A DNA stretch of 64,000 nucleotides from Cryptomeria japonica (Eukaryota; Streptophyta; Pinopsida; Cupressales; Cupressaceae), in the NCBI RefSeq assembly GCF_030272615.1, contig NC_081413.1, positions 336,078,302 through 336,142,301 on the forward strand, in the 5' to 3' direction. Made by a program: the position numbers and the translations under genes. Below the pieces are notes generated by a model. The model saw only the letters and a list, made by a program, of their open reading frames with translations. It did no database searches and had not been told where the DNA came from. Below are positions 54,840 to 64,000 of this stretch, in pieces; positions within the stretch are counted from its first letter, which is position 1, and each line of letters begins with the position of its first letter.

Positions 54840-56993
54840 TGTGTGCCTCTAGAAACTGTTCAAATGTCAATATGTCCGGGAAGGATGATGATGCCAAAAA
54901 CCAAATAGGTACAAGCCCAATCGATGTAGAAGGTGACAAATCAAGACTGCAAAAATTGATGTAGAACAAACTCCATGGATGATGAAGATGGGTTGACAAT
55001 GCTAATAAGGTTATCAACAAAGAGGAGATGAATGTCCTCAAGATAATCCTCCAAATCTACAATCTGAGACTCTACGAACAAGAATGATATGCCTACAAGA
55101 TACGAATCCCAAGTAGCCATATCTGGAAGAAATGAGGATGATGGGCTAAAAGTAATGATGTGGCTATCAGCAAAGAGGAAATGAATATCCTCAAGATAAT
55201 CCTCCAAATCTGTAATTTGAGATTCCACAAACGAGGATTATATGTCTGTAAGATTTGAATCCCAACTAGCTGCGTCTATAAGAACAACATCTGCTACATT
55301 GAATCAACAAGGGGCCATGCATGTGCTAATGCCAAGGTCATCAAAAACAACACAATATGATGAAGATTGAGATGGGTTCTCAATATGAGGAGTAAGAACA
55401 TGAAGACAAGTCTCTAATCCATCAAAACATGCAAGACCTCTATTAAACTCAAGCTCCTCTAAAGTATCATCATCAAAGGTTATGCAATCTGCATGTGCAA
55501 GGTGAATAAGACAATCCATTGCAAGATCCTTTGGGAACAAAGAGATATGAGGGTCTCCATGCATCTCCCAAAGTCTAGTCCAAAGTGTGTCGGTACACTC
55601 AAGGTCCACTATTGCACACAAAGTGTCGTGACCAACACTAGAACAAATCAATCCTACAACATGTTCTATGATAATATCCCAAGCTGATCTACCCACTTGT
55701 GTGGCTGATTTAGGATTGAGTTCATACAAATAAGGCAAAAGATCTAGCCACATAAGATGTGTCAAAATGCCATTTCACCAAGACTCATAATTACCCTTTG
55801 CCAAAATGACAACAATAGGATGAATAGAAAAACCCATCATAACTCTTCAAAATGAAATAATCAGACCCTTTAAAAACCTCTATACATGTAAAGTAGATTT
55901 AATGACATCTCATACAAATAGATCCTTTCTGAGTGCCAAAATGTCCGAGTAATTGACTAGTTTGTGAAAACACAAAAATCTAAATGAAACACCCTAGGAA
56001 TATTCTAGGAAAATTGCATGTATGGATCTAAAGAGCTCTAAATCACCTTTCCAATGCCATAAGAATCATGAAAATCAGAGATATTGGTGAAAACTATGAG
56101 CTCAAAAGCAAAAACAATAGATTTTACTTTGACTTAGAATAACAGAAATCTAGGGAAGAATTTGAATGTGAATACACCACCACTGGAAAGTTCTCAGAAC
56201 CACCTTTCCAACAATATCTTGTTTTCCCAATTTCAAAACTGTATGCAAAAGTTATGGCAAAAAGAAAAACAAACTAAATTTAGGCAATCGATAACCAGTT
56301 TACACAACCTTCTTGATTTGACTTTTGCAAAATTCACAAATTGCATGCAAAATCTAACAGATACCCAAATGTTTTTCAAGGTTGTGAACAAAACCTAGAA
56401 TTGTTTTTCCAAAAAAATTACAGAACAAATTTATAGCAGAATCTTGTTTTTTTTGCTTTTCTTCTTTTTCGTTTTTCTTGCAAAATTGACGAATTATGGA
56501 AAATTGACATCAACCTAGATGGTTTTTCGTAGCGATGAATAAAACCCAAAAATTGTATTTCTCCAAGATAAGCCATTTTTTCTCCTCAAGGTTGGATCTC
56601 TTATAAAACGAATAGGAAGTCATAGATCTAGTGCTAAATACCATGTTGGAGTTGATAGCTAACACCACAACTCCTAGGATTCACCTGCAACCAAAACACC
56701 TATCACATCTAAAAAATGGTCATGATTGATGTTATGCAAACTTGAGAAAGAATTGATCTAAAGAGGAATCTGATATTGAGATTAGCCTGCAAATGAATTG
56801 GATAGATTACAATAAATGCTTATAAAAGCATAAAGATTAAACCATATATGCAAACACTAGGACAAGATTAAAAGAGAGCTTGATAAGTGTCCACATCATA
56901 ATGAATGAAACATGATGTGCTAAATAAAGCTCAATCTAATAAAAGATAAAAGCACTCCTAAGTTTACTCTAAATGAATAAAGTAATAAAGGAC
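54840..56993 (-). repeat. 5' LTR of the LARD-like element, main part
   Basis: Collinear with 52221-54347. The remaining part of this LTR lies beyond element C, at 63950-63996. Confidence 0.78.
55304..55765 (-). pseudogene. Reading frame inside the LARD-like LTR (gag-like?)
   Basis: 153 codons on the LTR's sense strand: MTHLMWLDLLPYLYELNPKS, then AWDIIIEHVVGLICSSVGHD, DTLWTRLWEMHGDPHI and CFDGLETCLHVLTPH. The other LTR has a frameshifted copy (52680-53122). The DTLWTRLWEMHG part looks like the W..L...G motif of Copia UBN2 Gag domains, suggesting a Gag fragment now carried inside an LTR. This is a weak, motif-level match. Confidence 0.4.
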
Positions 56994-57626
56994 TTGTGAC
57001 CTTTTCACACATCGCCCCATTGCTAACGGGGACCCCCCACTTTGTTAGCTTTTTGCGTTGTTAGGTTAGGGTTTTGGCTGCTTAATGGGCAATTTGGCGT
57101 TTCCCGTGCCCAAGTCTCGGAGTTTTGATCATGCCTAGTGTCGTCTAGGGTTTTTGAAGTTATAAGATCAAGTTGCAAACGTTGATATTTTAAAGATCCT
57201 AAGTTTTGTCTAAGTGTAGACCTTTTGAACGTTAACGTGTTTATAAACACACGCATCGGTGATTTTAAAGTGCCAAGGTATTCCTTGACCTTTTGGAGTT
57301 GTTTTCTCACTCCTAAGGTATTATTTAAGTTGGTTTCGCACTTTATTCCAATATTTTCCTAGCATTTCGCTCATATTTTTGGAAAATTTGCCTAAGTCCA
57401 ATCTAAATTTGAAGTTTATAAGTGATTTTGAGTGGTTGAAATGATAAAATCCTAAGGGAAAACCAAATTCCAAGGGTTAAAGGGTCAAATTCCATGCTAG
57501 AGGTGCTTTTCCCCTCACATTCCAGACTACCCAACCCATTCCCCCACTCAAAATCCATACTACACATGGGTTTCCCTTGAAATCCATACTGGCTACTATT
57601 TTCCCCCATTGTTTATCCATACCCAA

Positions 57627-58165
57627 GTCGAATTTCCCCTGGAAGTGCTAAAATTTGGCTAAGTGTCAGGATTTATCCAGACTGCCATCGATTTTCCACC
57701 AGGAGTGCGGACTAGAGTGCGGATGATTTCATGCCTGGGTCGATTTTCCACCAGGATTTTTGTGACAACTAAGTGAGGATTTTTGTCCGGATTTTCATCC
57801 AAACAAGGATCGATTTTCCACTGGGAATATTTTGAAGTGTTTTGAGTCCGGATTTTAATCCAGACTGAGGTCGAAATTCCACCAGGTTTTCCAAGTTAAG
57901 TGAGTTTGGAGTGGATTTTTCAATCCAGACTGCCATCGAATTTCCCCTGGGGGTGATTTTTTGCAAGTAGAGTGTATTTTTGTCTGGATTTTTTGTCCAA
58001 GCTCATATCGATTTTCCCCTGGGAGGTTTTTGTGTGCATTTTGATGAATTTATGCATGGATTTTTGTCCAAGCATGGGTCGAATTTCCCTTATGGGGTAA
58101 ATTTTGACATTTTAATGATTTTTGAAGGGATTTTTCAATCCCAACCCATATCGAATTTCCCCTGG
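57627..58165 (+). repeat. Motif array of element C (nine copies)
   Basis: Nine copies of [AG]TCGAATTTCCCCTGG or TCGATTTTCCACCAGG at 57627, 57687, 57739, 57809, 57870, 57934, 58007, 58078 and 58150, spaced 52-73 bases. Most are preceded by GGATTTT..ATCCA, itself a small inverted repeat. Weaker copies reach back to about 57480. Confidence 0.9.
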
Positions 58166-59697
58166 AGGCTTATTTTGGATTTAATTTGCAATATTTTAAT
58201 AGATAAGCCCCATTTAATTGCTTTTAAATAATTATTAACGACTATTTAAAATTTAAAAGCAAAATTTAATAACTTGCAATAATCATTTAATATTTGAACC
58301 TTCTAGAAGCAAGTTAGGTTTTCACCAAACAAGTATTTATACAAGTGTTTTATCCCATATTGCTTGTGTGGTGAAAGTAAGAGGTGAAAGCAAGTATATG
58401 AGAGGAGACTTAGCATTATTTTATTATTAAATCTGCCAGGTGTCTCCATGAAAGCGATTTTTCTCCAAATTGGGTGAATTTTAGCAAGGTGTTTTTTGGT
58501 GAAGTGTGGGATTGAGGATTTCTTTTCCTCCATTTTTTCCAGCTTGCTGATCTATTCCCCTTGGCTGCCATTAAAGACCAGTTTCAGAATTTCGATTTTG
58601 CTAAGTTTGGCGATTTTTTCAAACTTTAGCATTTTTTGGTGAAAATTGGCAATTTTATGTTTGGAGACTTAGGCTATTTTTCCTCCACCATTTTTGCTTG
58701 CTATTCAAACCTTTATTACTGCAGATCAAGGCTGCCATTGACAACAATTTTCAGATTTTAGTATGGTGCCATAGTTGAAAAAATTCGATTTTGCTTGGGA
58801 GGTGATTTGGTGCCACATTTTGATGATTTTCATGTATTCTTGATGGCTGCCATCATTTCTAGCCTGCTGATTCGCTTCAGATCTGAGGTTTGCTCCAAAT
58901 TTTGACCTTCATTAATGGCTGCCATTAATTTTCAGACTTAAGTTTTTATTGCCCAGCCAATTCAAACTTAGACATTTCACATTTGGAGGTATTTTATGGA
59001 GTTTTCTGTGCATTTTTTAGACCATTTTATCATTGTTGCAGGTCTGAAACTCCATTGTTAGGCGGTTGTCCTCAGAAATTTTCATTTCCAGCCACCTAAC
59101 CATTTTTGGCGATTTTGTTTGGGGCTGTTTCCTTAGCCATTTTTCATCATTTTCAAGGATTTTTGACTAATTTGCAAGGTGCTGGTAAGTCTGAAGTATC
59201 CAATTTTCAGACTTGTCCTCAAAAATTAAATTTTTTACCAGCCACACTTACATTCCTGAATATGATTGTTTTGATCATTAGAACTGATTTTTATCAAGTT
59301 TATGCACATTTTGAAGATTACAACATGTTTTAAAAGTTTGATTTTCAGGTTGTCTTCAAAATTGTTGACCTCCATTGTTGACTGCGGAAAGTGTCTTCAG
59401 ACATTCATTGCATGAAAACACAAACCTTTCACACCTTTCCTTAGTCATCATTTACCCTGTATACTCCTTTGCATTTTAACTTGCATATCTTCTAAGCATA
59501 AGGAGGTATTCAATGAATTTTATGGAAGGCTTCCATGCCTTAGTGGTGTCACACTTTGAACTTAATTGCTAAAATTTACCAAGTGTATGGATTATTTTCC
59601 TGACTCCATGCTCTAAATTAGCTAAATCTTTAGAAAGTCAGGAATTTTATCAAGTATTATTTATTTTCCTAAGTCTAACTTCGAGCTTCATACAAGT
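58166..59697 (+). other. Leader of element C
   Basis: T-rich non-coding stretch between the motif array and the reading frame, with repeated CTGCCATT and TTTTCAGA words (58440-59400). No gene recognised. Confidence 0.5.
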
Positions 59698-62600
59698 GTG
59701 ATGTCAATATCGGGATATAAGGAAAGGAAAGAACTATTGAAGACTAGATTTTATCCAGAGTTTAGGATTTCATCCAGATGGAAGGAGATCGCTGATACAA
59801 ACATGCATTTCCTAGACTTCAACCAGATGCAGCGTCAGATGTTCGGAGTCAGAGATCAAGTTCCTTCCCCAGCCTATGCGAATATTTTGAAGAGTGGCAT
59901 TTTCCATGCTGCTGGATTTCCACAGTCCATACAGTGCAGTGAGCTTATCCTGGAATGTGCACGATGTTACGATCCGCTCACAAGAATGATTAAGACTACT
60001 AAGAGCATTGTCATCGCCTACCTTGCTGAGGATGCTATTGCAGAGGTGTTTGGAATTCCACGCGGAACAGACATGAAGGATGTGACCAAGGAGGATTATG
60101 CAGAAAGATACACAAAGAAGATGGGTGTATGCAAGAATTTAATTAACAAAGAGTGGATGATTGAGCCTAGGTCTCATCATTCCAAGGCTCCCAAGACACT
60201 CATGTGCATAGATTTTAAGGAGGAATATAGTGATTTGATATTCCTACTCAACAGAGTGATGGGGATGCCACAGGGAGCAATATTTGATGGATGGATGTTC
60301 TACTTCATCTAGGATTGTCTTAGAGGAACACTAGTGAATTGGTCCAAGATTATAAGTAACAACCTGGATTTTCAGCTGAGGAATGTAGAGCGGTCCAAGT
60401 CATTCGCCATGACTTCTTATCTGGTGTACCTGCTTGCACGGTTTGTTTCATACAGAGGATTAATATGCAAAGGTGAAGTCGGGAATGGGCAAGGACAATT
60501 CAAAGTTATGAATGCTACCCCCAGCTAAGCATGCATAGAATTGAAGACTATAAGAGAGTGAATGATGCATTCACTATGTATATCGCACGGATGCTGCAAG
60601 GTGGAATCCATAGAAGATTGTCCAAGGAGGCAACAGAGTTAATAGAAAAATATGGATCGTGGTATATACAGTTTCCCACTTTCACATACCTTAGGATTCA
60701 TGGGTTTCAATCCGAACCCTACAGACTTCCCAGGTATCCTACCGACAGGATGATATTGTTGGAAGTGGTGAGGCAACTTCTAGAGTTCAATGTTATCCAG
60801 AGAGAGAAGCACAAGACAAGAATGACATTCCCTATTTCAGTTGGGAAGACGTCAAAGGTTTGCCGATCCGCCATAGCCGCCAGCACTACGAGTGAGGAGC
60901 TTGCATTCTATCGATTTGCTACATACAAGAAGAGAGAAAGATTCGATCCAAACAAGAAGGTCGGAAGGATCAGAGGAGAGGAGTTCACTCATAAGATTGA
61001 CATAGAAGATTATTGGGCTAACTTGATGGATGAGCAAGCAGTGAAGAGAAGAATGTGGTCCAGAATGTCAGTGGATTTCATGAGGAAGTGTGGACTTTTC
61101 CTCATTCCTGATCAGGTATTAGATGATAGAGATCATATGCATCCACAGTATGAGAGTGAAATGAAGAAGGCAAACCTATTGCCAAATTGGTCAGAGTCAA
61201 AAGAGATTGACTTGAATATATTGATGAGAGAGGTCTTGAATTTCTCCCGCCTATGGGTGGATATACAGATGAATAAGTTAGTTGACATGGGTGTTCCCTT
61301 CACTTATGAAAAGATGAAGTCGGAAGAATCTACTTCCGAGGATGATCAGAGGACTGTCAGTGGTGTCAAGATTCATGCAGACAAAGAGAGTCAAGCTCCC
61401 AAGAGAAGGAAGAACACGTCAGGAGAAGTCAAGGCCAGAGGGAAGAAGATTGAGGATGTGAAGAAGAAACAGAAGACTATCATTCCACTTGTCATTCCTT
61501 CACCCCCTCCCAGTGTCTCATCAATCGAAGTGATTGAAGTAACAGAACAGAATAAGGAGACTCAGCAGTGTTCCAACACAGTGATACTACCAGAGAATAT
61601 TCAGGAGTTCCATGCCACAGCGACATCTGCACCTCCTGATGAGAATAATGATCGACCAGAATCCCCTACTGTCCTTTTGGAAGTTAGCTTAGAAAATGAG
61701 GTATATGATTGGACCAGGGATAATCCTAATGACAATGAGGATGTTATCTCGGCATTGAAAGGACTTAATCGAGAAATATGTCTCAATGATGGTATGGAGA
61801 TGGCCGCTATTTCTCAATGGCTGATGAGAAGTATGGAAAAAAGTAAACAAATGATAGAGGTGCAGCCTATTGATGATATTGATGACTACCTAGCTAGGAG
61901 TGCTAAGGGGAAGGAGCCCAAGAGAGCAGAGATTTTGTCGTACATAACTAGAGATGAGACAGGAATGCGGATTGTGCAGATTGTTGTTCCTATTGCAGGC
62001 GTGACAGCGGACATTGCTACTCCTATGGATTTCCAAATCACTTCTGTCGCCCTTGGTCGTACATCCAAAAAGCAAGAATTCCAGGAGATTGGTGAAAACC
62101 TCCAGGCAATCAATGCAAGGTTAGACAGAGCGGTTGCGGAGAATGAAAGGTACAGAGAAGAGAATATTAGACTCAGAGAGTATATTGCAGGGACAAGGTG
62201 TGAAAATCCCACCCTTATTTCCCCTATTGCAGTTGACCATGGAATACATTCACACTGTGAGGTACCGAGAGGTACACACTCAGAGGTGGAAAAGTGGATT
62301 GAAAGCACAAGAAAGCAGGCAAATGATTTACTTACTCAGTTTGTCCATACATATGATAGGACAACAGGGCTTGTATTCAAAATCCAATATTTGGAGGGAG
62401 TTTGGGAAGAATTCCGGCCTATTCAAGACAAGACTATTCCACGCCTCCAGGCATTGAAGAAGATTCCTAATTCCACCTTGGTCAACGAGAACATTGTGCA
62501 CAGTGGAGACAAATACGATTTCCATGGCTGGTATTGTTCACTAGCCGTGAAGAAATCAACTTATGAGAACGCCCAATCGAGTTGCATGGAGATGGAAGGA

Positions 62601-62993
62601 TTAATTCAAGACATTCAGATGACGATCCTTGCCGCGATTGAGGAATTATTGGGTGTTGATGTTAGTGATACTAGTGGTTTACACTTAGCCGAATTAAGAG
62701 ACAAAATGAAATTTATGTATTTTTGCCAATTGGACTCTTTGAAGAGGAGTCAGATAGATGACTTGGTCTCTTTGTTGATTCATGTTCATAGTTCGCAGAA
62801 GCTCATGCCAGAATGGGAGAACACTTTGAATGCTTGCTCGGATTCACTGGACGTGATTGATTTACAGCAGGATACCTTGCCTAGCATTTCCATGGAGGAG
62901 TTAGATTCAGTATTGGCTAGATTCTTGGAGTATGCTAGGAGAGAGAGAGATGCAGGGAGGAATATTCTAGAAGATTCCCTATTTGATGACTAG
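59698..62993 (+). pseudogene. Element C reading frame, homologous to element B protein, one stop and one frameshift
   Basis: Begins MSISGYKERKELLKTRFYPE. The N-terminal domain parallels B (SGIFHAAGFPQSIQCSELIL; AYLAEDAIAEVFGIP; ARMLQGGIHRRLSKEA; LPRYPTDRMILLEVVRQL). A TAG at 60310-60312 replaces the Gln found in B (FYFIQ), and a one-base shift near 60529 moves the reading to the frame that then stays open for 820 codons to 62993. A basic linker (APKRRKNTSGEVKARGKKIE), the motif ITRDETGMRIVQI, a coiled coil (LDRAVAENERYREENIRLRE) and the helical C-terminal domain follow. About half the residues match B in the N-terminal stretch compared. Function unknown. Confidence 0.8.
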
Positions 62994-63037
62994 ATATCTT
63001 TTCATTGGGCCATATGTTGGTGGCACCATTTTTTATG

Positions 63038-63136
63038 TAACCCTAATTAGGGCAATTCTAGGGTTTTGTTGGCATGATCTCGGCCGTTGATCTTAGATCA
63101 ATCTGGGCCATCCATTTTGTAAGAGACTCTATATAT
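63038..63136 (+). promoter_or_regulatory. Telobox and TATA box of element C
   Basis: TAACCCTAATTAGGG (63038-63052), then GATCTCGGCCGTTGATC and CAATCTGGGCC, then TATATAT at 63130-63136. Half of the palindrome is eroded compared with A and B, but the order and spacing are kept. Confidence 0.7.
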
Positions 63137-63949
63137 GCCTCCTTGTCTCTCATTAGTGAGGGAGAGTTTTTGTAGAATTGTTGGTATATGCTACATGTAT
63201 TTGAATCCTAATCATTGTTCAATTGTTGGTGATTTTGCTCTTCAAATGTTGTATTTGCATTCATGGTTCTCAATTCCTCCAAGTTAAATTAGAAGTTAGA
63301 TTAGAATTTATTTTCATGTATGTTAGATTGAGTGGAAGATTTGTTACATTCATTTGTGTGGAATCCTTAATCCATACCACTAGCCTCTTGCCGCTGGTAA
63401 GTGCGCCTTGTGTGGTCAACAAGAATTTGAGTAAGCATAACTCAACTATTACGCGTCCGTTGACAAGCATCAACTTGGATGGTGTCTACGTTTGATGGTG
63501 ATAGCCTGAAAATCTTTAAGTATACCTTAGACGATTGCACTAAGCTTGTGTCAATACCTGATTGTGAGACCTTGCCTGGTTTGATTCCACTAGATCCATT
63601 CATCATTTCCTACCTTCTTAGGTTTAGAATAGACTTCCTGAACCCTATTCCTTTTGCCCATTTTTTAGTAAGAAGTAAATCCAAAGCCATATTGATAAAT
63701 CTTGAGTTGTCAGCACACCTATTCCGCATCATTCATGATAATCCAAACATTTGCGTAAGCCCCCAAGTGAAACACAGCAATTCACATAAACCACTGAACT
63801 TACCCACTCATCAAGACCTGACATGTAGAAACCTTGGAATCATTTTAGTTGATCTCATTCTTAGCATCTGAGGTGATTTTGTTCAAGAGAGGGTAAATTA
63901 CCTTGGTACTTTATTCTGAAATGTTTTGTGCATAAAAAACACATCAACG

Positions 63950-63996
63950 GGACCTAATTATATAATTAATTAGATAATGTCCTAATTACTCCAACA
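63950..63996 (-). repeat. 5' LTR of the LARD-like element, part beyond element C
   Basis: ggacctaattatataatt... to ccaaca matches 54344-54390, the start of the other LTR. Confidence 0.8.
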
Positions 63997-64000
63997 GTAA

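Larger units (their letters stand above)
56994..63949 (+). mobile_element. Element C: 7.0-kb relative of element B, likely a solo giant LTR
   Basis: Starts TTGTGACCTTTTCACACATCG (B without its first two bases) and ends CATCAACG. Comparison with the empty site in the partner LTR (aataaaggacctagtt) shows ggac repeated on both sides (56990-56993, 63950-63953); with one a-to-g change the duplication would be five bases (aggac/gggac). Contents parallel B: 5' hairpins, a motif array (57627-58165), a long leader, a ~1080-codon gene (59698-62993), a telobox/TATA block (63038-63136), and a tail with ATCCATACCACTAGCCTCTT and GCGCCTTGTGTGGTC words that match B's ATCCAAACCACTAGCTTCTT and ACGCCTTGCGTGGTC. 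It is nested in a LARD-like LTR. Confidence 0.8.
52221..63996 (-). mobile_element. Non-autonomous retrotransposon with ~2.2-kb LTRs (LARD-like), containing element C
   Basis: Two long direct repeats, 52221-54390 and 54840-63996 (the second split by element C), flank only about 450 bp. On the minus strand the LTR begins TGTTGGAGTAATTAGGAC, and AAGGTGGG directly before 54390 is a good polypurine tract. The other LTR end is GAGGCACACA-like, followed by TGGATTCAGATT, a weak primer site. The internal segment has no gag or pol. Divergence of the LTRs is about 10% in a 125-bp stretch compared by eye, so it is old. Each LTR holds an open frame on the sense strand. The right-hand flank is cut by the window end, so the target duplication cannot be confirmed. 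Confidence 0.75.

Overview
The window reads as nuclear DNA of a seed plant, most likely a conifer or another large-genome gymnosperm. This is inferred from nested, mostly old LTR retrotransposons, plant hAT transposase genes with spliceosomal introns, AT-rich non-coding filler, and the absence of any confidently intact host gene. No prokaryotic gene organisation is present. Almost every recognisable unit is a mobile element or a fragment of one, and several are bounded to the base by target-site duplications (TSDs).

Layout. 1-2.5 kb: no gene. 2.5-8.2 kb: a hAT/DUF659-type pseudogene split by a complete but decayed Copia element (3008-8041, TSD atcgt, unusual TATTA...TAATA ends). 11.1-15 kb: a degenerate LTR, a PDS5-like cohesin-factor pseudogene, and a deleted reverse-strand Copia of the same family. 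15.8-27.5 kb: an old Gypsy element (LTR-like ends, RT, integrase with chromodomain) broken up by a hAT pseudogene, by a 336-bp TRIM whose LTRs contain a tRNA-like gene with Pol III A and B boxes (17800-18135), and by a gag-protease-only Copia (22227-26276, TSD attag). 27849-32245: element A. 33.8-35 kb: Gypsy integrase remnants. 35279-46512: a hAT transposon with 8-bp TSD, terminal inverted repeats and a five-exon transposase; element B (37579-44929) sits inside one of its introns. 49952-51231: a solo LTR. 52221-63996: a reverse-strand non-autonomous element with about 2.2-kb LTRs, one of which contains element C (about 56994-63949).

The most interesting content is the trio A, B and C. They share a 5' end (TG, then two small hairpins, the second CCCCATT...AATGGGG), a 3' half-kilobase with a palindromic telobox, a TATA box and a conserved tail, and TG...CA ends with 5-bp TSDs in A and B. 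They show no LTR direct repeats of their own. Each carries a different array of short motifs, and B and C carry homologous reading frames of roughly 1080 codons that I cannot assign to a known family. My preferred reading is that they are solo copies of giant LTRs (4.4-7.4 kb) with a protein gene inside U3. The alternative is a new class of non-autonomous element. B and C differ at about half of their residues in the stretch compared, yet B has only one in-frame stop and C one stop plus one frameshift, which suggests the protein was under selection.

Coordinates of element ends come from direct reading of duplicated flanks. Domain names rest on recognisable motifs, not on database searches.
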